Below are positions 49,880 to 60,358 of a stretch of DNA of 64,000 bases, in pieces. How positions within the stretch are numbered: the first letter of the stretch is position 1; each line of letters starts with the position of its first letter. The position numbers and the translations under genes are program-made. The notes under the pieces are model-generated. The model was not told where the DNA came from. It saw only the letters and a list, made by a program, of their open reading frames with translations, and made no database searches. The stretch is from the NCBI RefSeq assembly GCF_051020975.1, contig NC_135039.1, forward strand, positions 12,808,692 to 12,872,691. The letters run 5' to 3'. The stretch comes from Osmia lignaria lignaria (lineage: Eukaryota; Arthropoda; Insecta; Hymenoptera; Megachilidae).

Positions 49880-50790
49880 TTTATTTTAAATCTATAGGTT
49901 AGGTTAAATGATGTCAGGTTAGGTTATGAGACTATATTTGATAGATCTACAAAATTGGAACATTAGTTTTATCATGAAATCTGCATTCCATGCAGTCAAA
50001 TGCAGTGGAATGCACCGGAGCAGTTATTAATTTTGTTTTAAACTTATAGATTAGATTAATTTACGTCAGGTTAGGTTATGAACGGTCATAGATTATATTT
50101 GATGGATCTGCAGAATTCGAACATTAATTTCGTCACGAAACCTGCATTCCATGCAATCAAATGCAACGGAATACAACGAAGTAGATATTAATTTTATTTT
50201 CAACTTATAGATTAGGTTAGATTAAGTCAGATTAGGTTATGAACCTTCAGAGGTTATATTTAATGGATCTGCAGAATTCGAACATTAATTTTGTTCTGAA
50301 ACCTGCATTCCATGCAATGAAATGCAACGGAATGCAACGAAGAAGATACTAGTTCTATTTTCAACTTATAGGTTAGGTTAGGTTAAGTCAGATTAGGTTA
50401 TATTTGCAGAATTCGAACATCAATTTCGTCACGAAACCTGCATTCCATACAATCAAATGGAACGAAATGCAACGAAGTAGATATTGGTTTTATTTTCAAC
50501 TTATAGGTTAGGTTAGATTAAGTCAGATTAGGTTACATTTGCAGAATTCGAACATCAATTTCGTCACGAAACCTGCATTCCATGCAATCAAATGGAACGA
50601 AATGCAACGAAGTAGATATTAGTTTTATTCTCAACTTATAGATTAGGTTAGATTAAGTCAGATTAGGTTATGAACCTTCAGAAGTTATATTTGATGGATC
50701 TGCAGAATTCGAACCCTAGTTTCACCATGAAACCTGCATTCCATGCAGTCAAATCCAACGGAATGCATCGGAGCACTCCCAGGATGCACC
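49880..50790. repeat. Minisatellite with 161-bp and 135-bp unit variants
   Basis: Six copies of CTGCATTCCATGCA-type sequence at about 49981, 50142, 50303, 50438, 50573 and 50734. Spacings are 161, 161, 135, 135 and 161. Short units lack a 26-bp GAACCTTCAGAGGTTATATT-type block. Each unit also carries TAGGTTAGGTTA-type sequence and GCAGAATTCGAACAT. Confidence 0.92.
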
Positions 50791-52290
50791 TTTTGCGCCG
50801 GAGAGATCCAGCAAAGGGCACGAAGACGACAAAGGTCGTCGAGCGTGTCGCTAAAACGTGATCCCGGCATCAACCTAACAGAAAAGGAAGAAATTTGTAA
50901 CATCATTAATATTGCAATAGTAACGCAACAGTTCTATTCGAAATGTTTAATTGTGTCATCGCGGTTTGCTCCAACTTCCACGGTAATTTCGATTTCGCAA
51001 TCGACCGATCCGGTTGTCACGGCTGCTCGGTTAGCTCTTATTTAAAGGCACATGTAAGGAGACTCGGTTGGGAATCGCTTTAGGGCATCCGATCGCGATT
51101 CCATCCAGCGTCCAGGCAATCAGAGCTGCGTTGCCAAACAAGCGAACTTCCAATTAAGTATTTCAATCTTGTAACGGCAGGAAAACAGCGTGAAGTCTAT
51201 TAAGGAACAACAACTCACGATCAGCTTCGAAAATTAATTCCTCTTTTGCATACGGGTCTACCGTTTCCGCGGTCCATTAATATCCCAGTCTCGTTAACGC
51301 CTACGGTTACGACCAGCCATTTGTCTAGAAATCTCAAAGTGCATGACATTCTTTGGCGACCATAATACCGGTAGAGAAAGCAGGGAAGGTCAAAGGTGCA
51401 GTCAAACTATCTTTTTCAAGATGGAATCTTGTTTCATAGCATAGAGTGATGGTAACTGTAGCATTTACGGTAATCAATTATTCGAAGACTGGGATAATTA
51501 ACTAGAAATACCAAGCAGGGGTTCTACTTAGAAAATGATAAAAATATTATTGTTAACGAGTTGTTTCAACGTGGATTATCGAAGAGAATAATGATAGTAA
51601 ATGTTGATGGGCTAAATGTACAATAGTTACCATGGGCTGTTATAAGGAACAATGTGCTGAAAATTTGCATAACGATTTAAAACTCGGCATTCCGAGAGAT
51701 TGTTGGCCGTTTCTCGAACGAGCTACATCCGTGGAATGTTTCTTCTTACTCAAGCGGATACAAAAAGGTGTTAAGCGTATGCGGGAACGGTAGACTTCCG
51801 TCAGATACATCCGCGCGTACGGGCCGATGCGTATGTACCCGAAGATTCGATCCGTCGATCGACGAATAAGTTCAAGGAGTCCGATTCCTTCAAGATTCTT
51901 TCAAGATTTTTAAACAAATTTCTCGAACGTAGAAGACGAATCGAGCTTCTTCCCTTTGTCCTATTTCCTTTCGTTCGATTCGTGGAACAGAACTAGTGAA
52001 AGTGTTCGCCATGTATGCATGCACGTTCAGCTCGTGCATCGGGTGAATCCTCCTCACGAATTCGCGATTTATTGCCTCGTGAATCCGTGGGGAAAGCAAT
52101 AGGAACTGGAGCGCTATCGACATCACTGGCTGTTCGATAGATTCATTCTGGGTTAAGAAATTTTCCTCTTTTTTTCAATAAATTCAATTAGAAGGTTATT
52201 TGTATTGAAATTCAAAAGATTTATTCAGGTTTCAAGCTTTTTATTTGCAAAAATTCTATAATGTTTGCACAAGTGGAGTTATTTTTAATT
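50791..52290. other. Intergenic, no gene supported
   Basis: Moderate GC, short ORFs only, no repeats found by eye. Confidence 0.5.
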
Positions 52291-52292
52291 AA

Positions 52293-52360
52293 TTCTCGGA
52301 TGGCGGACCAGGGAGAGAGCCTGAAAACAGCGGACCATGGAGAGAGCTTCTATTCTAATT
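52293..52360 (+). repeat. GGCGGACCATGG-family repeat, two partial copies
   Basis: TTCTCGGATGGCGGACCAGG-GAGAGAGCC, followed 25-30 bp later by CAGCGGACCATGGAGAGAGC. Preceded by TTAA. Confidence 0.75.
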
Positions 52361-52392
52361 TAATTTTGTATCTCATATTATTATATATTTAA

Positions 52393-52521
52393 CCCTTTTC
52401 CTAAAAAAGTAAGAAATATAATTTAATGTGTTTTCTACCCCTCGGACCCCTTCTATCTCATATCAATGTCTTTGTTACATAAATGTTAGCCACCAATGAC
52501 ACAGGCTCCACTGTTCGAGGG
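52393..52521. mobile_element. Possible TTAA-flanked MITE
   Basis: TTAA borders (52389-52392 and 52522-52525) with short inverted ends (CCCT). The inverted match is only a few bases, so this is weaker than the two other TTAA elements. Confidence 0.35.
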
Positions 52522-52525
52522 TTAA

Positions 52526-54950
52526 ATAATCAACAACGTGGGACTCGAATAAACGATTCGTTTATATTTACAATAAAAATATACGGGAAAGTGGTAATAC
52601 ATAGTTGACCCATGACCCCCGTTGCGTGAGCAATGTGCGTCTACATGGCCATTCCATACGAGAGAAAACTGGTGGCATTTGTTTGCAATTTTTTCCTTTT
52701 CTTCTATTGCGGCATATTCCCTCGGTCATTGAGAAATTTCACTGAACATCGCCGCTGATTGTTCCCCAGCGTGCGCGCAGATGAACGATAATTTCATTTA
52801 CACGGCAAAAGCATCGATTCCCTACTTTTTTTTTTTCTCTTTCTCCATTGCATCGATTTCGAGGCGAAGAAAGTGAAAGCTCTTAGCAAGCGAAGAGAAT
52901 GAAATTTAAATATATGTATTTGTATCGCTTTCTAATTACGATATTGGAGTTTCTATTTCAAGCATCTTCTTCTGTCCGAATTTTTTGGTCACAATTTTTT
53001 AAACGCAGTTTCGTCTCCCGATAGATTCTTCTCTCTTTGAATATCCTCGTGGAATATCGAGCACATTATCTCCCCCCAGCTGCATCGCAGACTCGATTAC
53101 ATTGTCGCAATTACGATATTTCCCATGATTTTCCCTTGATTTCGAAGCGTCTGCCCAACGAAAGTTAGCGTCCTCGCGCACACGTGGCGCCTTTTTTCAA
53201 GATCTCGTCTATTTTACATTTTTACATTTACTTCTTTTATATTTGTGGTCATACTCTTATTTTCCATTCATATACATTTTTGCTTTATTCATTTTTATTC
53301 ATATTCGTTGCCAACAGCATACGGTAACCCATCTTAGGGCGAAACCGTGCCCACTTAGCTTGACTTCGGTGATCTTACGGATACCGGTATGGCCTAAGTG
53401 GCTAGGGCGGTTTTGATTTCTCATAAAAAAAGAAGCACCGTTTTGTCGATCCTTTTATCATCTTTTTTAAATCAAGGACAAAGAAACGTAATAATAACGC
53501 TATAGAGTGCAAATGCTTCGGAGAGGAACGATTTTCAGGATGATCGGCAACTCGGAGGAGGACGTTGTAAAGAGGATGCCTCCTCGATTCCTCGCCAGAC
53601 CGCTCGCCTTTTGCTTTCACTTTCTCACGTGGCGGAGACGAGAGGAGGACCCTCGACAACCCCCTTCCGCCCCTCGATAGATCATACCAAACTCCTCGAG
53701 GATCCTCTTCCTCGGCCACGAGCTAGGATTTATGCAGTCCGTTCGTTCTCTCCTTTAAATCATTTTATAATTAATTATTAGTACATATTTTCGTTCGCTT
53801 CAAGATTTCTTTCGCAATTCAATTTTTATTAAATTTTCCGCGCCTCGGAATAAAAGAGGATTAATCGGTGTAACGTAGCCTCGAGGTCTTAATTACACTA
53901 GCTCGTTATTGTTACACGGAGCCGGTGCAATTCCGTGCGAAAAAGGGAATAATTATCCGCTCATCAGCGTGATACGCGGCTCTCTTTTACGTAATCAACT
54001 CGCCTCTTACCATCGAATTTCTTCCATTTCGTGCCGCGCGATTAACACTTCACCGGAATTAATAATCGGTTCGCGTTTTCCATCGCGTGTCGCCGAGTTG
54101 AAAGCTTTCCCATGACGAGGCTTTTCCAATAGGAAACCTATGGGAAGTCGAGCGCTCTTGATACGAGACGTTGGTTAAAACGTTGCTCCACTTTTTATCG
54201 GGAACACAAGATACGTGTAACAATCGCGTTTCAAAGGTTTCCCAATATTGTTCGCCAGTGGAACACTCGATATTTCCCAGTGTTCGCCGCAGGCAGTCCT
54301 GATGAGCATTCCATTTATCAGTGGCGCAATCATAATTATCCCTTCATTAATAAAACGAAAGAAATTTCTAATTTCTTCATCGGATGATCGGATGATCGTT
54401 CTTAGGAATGTATCTCTAGATCCATGGATCGATTTAAAAAAAATTATCATTCGCGTAACGAAGGAAGAGATTACCGATTTCTGTCAGCTTCCGATGCAAC
54501 ACTGCCGATTTAACGACGAATGAGCTGTTACGAGGCAACAGTTGGCATAACTTTCACTCACGGTGTCGCCGTCCTCGTGTTCCAATCGCACACGTGTACG
54601 AACACAAATAGGTGCGTGTATGAATCTTCGGAAAGCAAAGTTGCATAAACGCGTCCCGGAACGTGGAAGAGGCTCCGTTATACAAGCGAGCCGGTTCCCC
54701 CGTCTCCTCTCGTCAACGATTTTTCTATACGACTCGCGTCTACCTGTCGTTGACTTTCTGTTGGATTCCTTGCGTTTCGCGAGGTGTCGTTCGGGATTAC
54801 AGATGGAATCCGAACATATGCTCGAATGTTCATTTCCAAACGGTCGAACGGGGATTTATCCGTCGTTTCACTTTTCTCCGTTCAATTATTTATCTTGCGA
54901 CCCACCTGAATTCCTCCGGGCGAGGATCGACGTACTTCCGTAATTCGGAG
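52526..54950. other. Intergenic, no gene supported
   Basis: Mixed GC with several open frames on both strands, none with domains, signal peptides or splice support. No clear repeat apart from short pyrimidine runs. Confidence 0.5.
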
Positions 54951-54954
54951 TCGT

Positions 54955-55280
54955 TCAATCCTCGGATGGCGGACCATGGAGAGAGCCTGACATTTATTAA
55001 AATAGAATAGCAGAGGTTTTAACTTGTCTTTTGATCTTTTCTGTTTGCAATATTGTTTTTCATTCAATTTTCGAATGGCGGACCATGGAGAGAGTCCTAG
55101 TATTTATTAAAATAGAATAGCAGAGGTTTTAGCTTGTTTTTCGATTCCCCCTATTTGGACTACTGTAAAATAGAATTAACTCTCGGATGGCGGACCATGG
55201 AGAGAGACCCAATAATTTTAAAAATAAAATAGCAAGGTTTTCAACTCGCCTTCCTATCTTCTCCATTTGCACTTCTGCAA
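54955..55280 (+). repeat. GGCGGACCATGG-family tandem array, three units of about 110 bp
   Basis: Units begin near 54963, 55073 and 55185. Each has GGCGGACCATGGAGAGAG, then ATTTATTAAAATAGAATAGC, then AGGTTTTAACTTG and an ACTGTAAAAT or CTGCAAAATG end. The third unit is preceded by TTAACTCTC. Confidence 0.9.
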
Positions 55281-55884
55281 AATGTATCGTATTTAATTGG
55301 CAATTATCCTTCTAGACAGCTGTTGAGCAATCATCCTGACCTTTGCATTTCCAACATTTCTCGAACGTCTTCGATCGCTATAACGAATTAAAGGATCATT
55401 TCCACCTGTATCCTGTTCGCGCTTCTCCAGTACCGCGTTACGTAAATGTGGGTTACGCGTTACCAACCGGTTATCCGATGGCAAAATTGTGCGAGAATGA
55501 ACGAGAAATAAGGAGGAAGGGGTCTCTGGTAACGTATGCGCAACTCTCGTGAGAGATTTTCTGAGAGAGGACCACGAACGAGTGAGAGGCTCCTCGTTGC
55601 TAATTAGTCGCCAGTCTAACGGGCTAACAATGCCAGGAAAATAGAATTTATACGGGATCGTACGGATCCGTCTGGCAATCTCCGACCGCTTCAACAGGAA
55701 ACGATCCTCCGACGCGAGATTCCATGCTGCTCGATTGAACGCGGGTTCAATGGCGATCGGTTCGGAAGCGATCTCTTTTCCTGGTCCCCCCTTCTTTAGA
55801 AATCTTCCTCTGATTATTCCGGTGTAAAATTCCAAAGGAATTCAAATACCATTTGCATTACTGCAAAATGGACCGTTTTTCACT

Positions 55885-56060
55885 TAACTCTCAAATGGCG
55901 GACCATGGAGAGAATCCCAATATTTATTAAAATAGAATAGCAAGGTTTTTAGCTTGTCTGTTTGATTCCTCCTATTTACACTACTGTAAAATGGAACGTT
56001 TTTCAACTAACTTTCAAATGGCGGACCATGGAGAGAGCCCCGGTATTTCAAATACCATTT
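55885..56060 (+). repeat. GGCGGACCATGG-family tandem array, two units
   Basis: Two further copies near 55893 and 56016 (123-bp spacing), the first again preceded by TTAACTCTC. Separated from the first array by about 600 bp of unrelated, GC-richer sequence. Confidence 0.9.
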
Positions 56061-56899
56061 GAAATCCTTCTATGAAAGATATTAATTTATCGAGAAATTG
56101 GTGGAAAGCGTGCGTGTTGCGTGATCCGAAGTGGCTGAAATTTAATTGGAGGGAAGCGCGCATTCATTACCGGTGAAATGCTGCAACTTTGCTCCATTTT
56201 AATTAATCATCTCCCGACGAATCTCACGGACACCAAACAGCCTGTTAGACCTCAAAATTATGCTCAAACTAATCATCTGGAAGTTGTTTACCCGCTGGAG
56301 TACACATATATCGCCAGAGAGAATTTCGAATACACATACAGGTTTCTTATGTAAATCCTTCAGATGCTTTCTTAGTTTCTCGATGATTTCATTTATCTCC
56401 CGAGGCAGAGACGATCGATCATCCGACCGGTGCGATCATTACGTTTTTCCATGCAATTTCATCCCGTGTTCGATGAAATTCATTGGCAAAGGAGAGAGCT
56501 TCTTCGAAGCGATAGCGAATCTTTTCGATAGGAACAAAGTGTATGTTGTAATCACGAAATCGCGGGATCAGTTTCGTGCTACCAATGTGTCGTTGTCGGT
56601 TCGAATGTGGCACAAGGATGCGTTGGTCGCTCGGTTGGATCCTGTCGTTTCGTTTTCTCTCTACAATTGCAAACGTCTTGCCAACTTTGTATCGACCTTC
56701 TCAATTTTTCTATTAACCCTAAAAAGACAGACTCTGATTATGGAGATCAATTTCCAATGCTTCCTTTAATAACCTAAAATCATTTCTTCAGTATTAATAC
56801 TGAAGGCATAAATGAAAATAAATAATTTTTAGCTAATGTTTTGGAAATGTTTGAAAATTTTTCTAAATGAAGAATTCGATGAGTCTACTCTTTGGTATT

Positions 56900-57440
56900 C
56901 CTAGGGAACCCTTTGAAATTTTCTAATCTAGGGATCCCTAGAATTCCCAATATACTTCTGCCACAAAGGAGTAAAAATTACTCGATTCTTACAGCATTTA
57001 TTTAATATTTTCCTTGTTTCTTATACAATACACTTTTTAGTTTTCCCTAGAGAAACACTTAAAATTTTTCAAATCTAGGGATCCCTAGATTTCCCAATAT
57101 ACTTCTGCCACAAAGGACTAAAAATTGCTCCATTCTTACAGCTTTTATTTAATACTCTCCTCGTTCCTTATACAATACACTTTTTAATTTTCCCTAGGGA
57201 AACCCTTAAAATTTTTCAAATCTAGGGATCCCTAGACTTCTCAATTTACTTCTGCCACAAAGGACTAAAAATTGCTCCATTCTTACAGCATTTATTTAAT
57301 ATTTTCCTTGTTTCTTATACAATACACTTTTTAGTTTTCCCTAGGGAAACCCTTAAAATTTTTCAAATCTAGGGATCCCTAGACTTCTCAATTTACTTCA
57401 TTTATTTAATATTTTCCTTGTTCCTTATACAATACACGTG
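56900..57440. repeat. Tandem repeat, 147-bp period, about 3.7 units
   Basis: CTAGGGATCCCTAG occurs at about 56928, 57075, 57222 and 57369, exactly 147 bp apart. Units contain CTTCTGCCACAAAGGACTAA, TTACAGCATTTATTTAATAT and CTTATACAATACACTTTTTA. A 147-bp period equals one nucleosome core, which may be chance. Confidence 0.93.
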
Positions 57441-58783
57441 TGCTACCAACGTTTCTACTCGTATCAGGATAAAATTTCCATAGGACCTCGATGATTTGAC
57501 TTTCTCTGACTCGTTATCGATCTCAGCCATCTTCGGATATCATTCATGCACGTTTCACGTGGTCAAGCCGCTTCGCTTCGACGTCCTTCTGTTGTTACGA
57601 CCTCTCGGAACTCGGGGGGAATATTAGTTGGAATTACAGGCAAGACTCTCGTGAGAGATTGCCAGTGGTCTCACACTAGGCAACAACAAGGACAATTATT
57701 TTATTGTACTGCCAGTTGCTATAATTGTTGGTAAAATGACTCGGTCGACAAATATACGTGATCGCGTAACGCGTGTTATTGTCAGACAGGGAGATTATTT
57801 ATCTTGTAGCATCTTCCTGCGTGCAGGATTCGAGAGCAGGAAGTGGTCTGGTTGCGCAATGGGAAGCGGATATGGTGGGATCTAGAGACAAATATGGAAG
57901 CGATTATTTACCTTCTAATTGTTCGTTTAGAATTATACTTACTCGATCAATCTGATCATAAAACACCTCAGAAACTTGGATGATTTTAGCTGAAACCATG
58001 ATCGTCCAATGGGGGGGTCAAAATAAATTTTTTTTATAGCTTTCCTTTTTTGTTTATTAAAAAATTTTTTTGAAAGTTTCAATATAAATCAGGATTTTAT
58101 CAATCTGAATAAAACACCTTACAAGGGGGTCATGGTTAACTAAAACCATAATTGTTCAATAGGGGGGTCAAAATAATTTATTCCCTGATATCTTTTCATT
58201 TTTGTTTATTAGAAACAAAGTTTACTATAAGTTTCAGTACAAAAGAAGGTTTTTCCTAATGGGGGGTCAACCGACCTTCTGCCCCCCTCCTCCTCTACCA
58301 CCATTCATTGCCTTTTCTTCAAGAATGAAATGGTAACTTGCAAACTGGTCACACCGCTTCTATGACGGGCCATTTGACTTATTAACAAGTTCCTGGTGTT
58401 TTTGTTAGAGACCCAAGTTTAATTAACTGGTCATTAGGTAATTAACTGTGATATTCGATGGAACATGACTGCTCAATCCCTTGTAATCGTCATAATCCTT
58501 GAATGCATAACCTTTTGACGAAGCCATCGAGCATCCTGCAGCATCTAAATGCCAGAGGAGTAACATCACGACGCGTTCGTTGATCTGTGATAGAGCTGCG
58601 GTATGACTTAACACAGAAATATTTTATTTAAAAAAAAAAAGCCCCTTCTGTCAAGGATATCTCGTTTTTATTGCGACTTTATACTCATGGAATCGTTGAG
58701 AACGTGCCTTCTTACAATAAAAAAGATACTCTTCTTTACAAGTAGTATTTACAGAAACACATTGCACATAGAAAAGTACAATA
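57441..58783. other. Intergenic with short G-rich repeats; NXF 3' side
   Basis: 58010-58270 carries two to three degenerate copies of a GGGGGGTCAAAATAA block, each followed by a TTTGTTTATTA block about 40 bp on. A TTTATT motif at 58667-58672 (AATAAA on the minus strand) is a likely poly(A) signal for the NXF-type gene. A 63-codon minus ORF at 58423-58614 is noted under findings. Confidence 0.5.
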
Positions 58784-60358
58784 TTATCTTAAGAATGCAT
58801 CACTTGGTATAGCTGAAGATTTGTAATCCTTCATGAAATTTGAAATTGCTTTTCTTATGTTCCACTTAGCTTCTTCCAGATAGGTATGACACCATTCGTG
58901 GTTCAGCGTGGTCACTTCCATAAATTTATTAAACAATTCTTTCTTTTCGGATGTACTGAAGCATAATGGCGTGATCTCTTCGAACGAGATCTTTGATTCT
59001 ATACTGTTAGGAGAAATTTCTTCAGAGGTCGAATCCACGTGATACTGATCGTTCAGAATATTGTATTCGTTATCAGGACCAGCAAACAGGACGAATGTTC
59101 TATTGAACGATAAAACTTGAGGGGAATTGATCAATACTTTAAACAAACCACTGACAGAGATAGCTAAGCATTTACCATCATCGTACATCAGGTCGCATCC
59201 AAATGAATTTCTGTCATGGTAGGATCTTGGCAATCTTTTCAAACCCCCCAAGATATTATCTTGACCGTAATAGAGGTGCTGTCGTTTCTTATTAGGATCG
59301 ACTTTTCTCAGTAAGTTCCTGTTTGCTGTGAACTGACCAAGGTTTCTTTTCTGAGCTACAGTGGTCGTGATACCAAAGCTCATGGAGTAAAATGCATTCT
59401 TATAATACAGTCCTCTTAGAACTGTTCTGTCGCCGTGGTCGTATAAATTGAAGAAATGGTTAACAAATCTGGTGACTAGTTCCTCTCTTGATTCAGTTTT
59501 AAAATAATTAACATACATCAGTGGCAGGTCTGTGGATCTAATATAAACTCCATCCAGAAGAATCAAATGAGGACAATATCTTTTGACAGACTGTATGTAC
59601 TGCTTTGAGTTTGAATAATTTTCACAGAGAGGATTTCCATCCAACCACAGCTTCGTTATGCGCAGATCCTTCAAAGCAGCTAGCACGTCCATAGAAATTA
59701 TACGATTGTACCTTAGATCAAGGTTCTTTATAGTAGTTACATTAGAATTTTCTATGGCAGACAGATTAGTTAATTCGTTCTTCTGTAAATTCAGGTGTTC
59801 GACAGTACCGATCGCTGTTTTCATTAATTTCATAACGTGATTAAAAGTTCTCGGTTGGGATAATGGACAGTAAATCGTTTTAAACATTTCAGGATCTTTG
59901 TGAAATTGTTCCAAGTTCAAAGATTTCTTATTTGAATCGTATCTTTTGGACATTGCTGCTAGTAACAGGGGTTGTAGATTTAATTTGAGATCATGAATGG
60001 ATGCATATCCCAGAGTTACTATTAATATTAATGGATCTCCTTCTGGATTCTTAATGATTAAGTTAGTTTTACAAAGTTTGTCAAGTGCATGGGCACAGTT
60101 ACGTGCTAGGAAATAGGTGTCTTCTCCACTGGCTTGATACTTAACAGGGATCAGGTCTGCTGGTTCTATGGCACTCAAAATAGCTTTCAATACAGACTCC
60201 TTGCTGTATTGGGTTCCTTTAACAATTTTAACTTTATGCCACACATCTGAACGACCCATTAATGTTCTTTCTTGAAACATTGATCCACCCATGCTTATCT
60301 TGATCGCGATGGAAGAATCCAGTTGCATGGGTACAATTGGTAGATTTGTTCTCTGCAT
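58784..60358 (-). CDS. NXF-type nuclear RNA export factor, intronless
   Basis: One uninterrupted exon of 524 aa, with an in-frame TGA shortly before the ATG at 60358. Domain order follows NXF1/TAP: a non-canonical RNA-binding domain (about 38-112, from VWHKVKIVKGTQYSKE), a linker containing MSKRYDSNKKSLNLE (NXF1: MSKRYDGSQQALDLK), leucine-rich repeats (185-270, with LWLDGNPLCENYSNSKQYI), an NTF2-like domain (290-440, from ELVTRFVNHFFNLYD) and a C-terminal TAP-C/UBA-like domain (468-524, ending SAIPSDAFLR). Such proteins pair with p15/Nxt1 and carry mRNA through nuclear pores, and some paralogs act in piRNA-guided silencing. The usual 100-residue basic N terminus is nearly absent. A lack of introns in a gene family that is normally multi-exonic suggests a retrogene. 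The frame is fully open and all domains are intact. Confidence 0.9.
   Translation of the reverse strand: MQRTNLPIVPMQLDSSIAIKISMGGSMFQERTLMGRSDVWHKVKIVKGTQYSKESVLKAILSAIEPADLIPVKYQASGEDTYFLARNCAHALDKLCKTNLIIKNPEGDPLILIVTLGYASIHDLKLNLQPLLLAAMSKRYDSNKKSLNLEQFHKDPEMFKTIYCPLSQPRTFNHVMKLMKTAIGTVEHLNLQKNELTNLSAIENSNVTTIKNLDLRYNRIISMDVLAALKDLRITKLWLDGNPLCENYSNSKQYIQSVKRYCPHLILLDGVYIRSTDLPLMYVNYFKTESREELVTRFVNHFFNLYDHGDRTVLRGLYYKNAFYSMSFGITTTVAQKRNLGQFTANRNLLRKVDPNKKRQHLYYGQDNILGGLKRLPRSYHDRNSFGCDLMYDDGKCLAISVSGLFKVLINSPQVLSFNRTFVLFAGPDNEYNILNDQYHVDSTSEEISPNSIESKISFEEITPLCFSTSEKKELFNKFMEVTTLNHEWCHTYLEEAKWNIRKAISNFMKDYKSSAIPSDAFLR

Noticed and set aside
49900..50760. Interstitial telomere (TTAGG) tract
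   Set aside because: Only two or three TTAGG-like units occur per 135-161-bp repeat. It is a minisatellite, not a telomeric array.
53290..53420. tRNA-like GC-rich stretch
   Set aside because: No acceptable A/B box pair or cloverleaf could be drawn. A tRNAscan run would settle it.
54563..55010. Overlapping plus ORFs of 115-126 aa ending in the repeat
   Set aside because: No domain, they overlap in two frames, and they read into the GGCGGACCATGG repeat.
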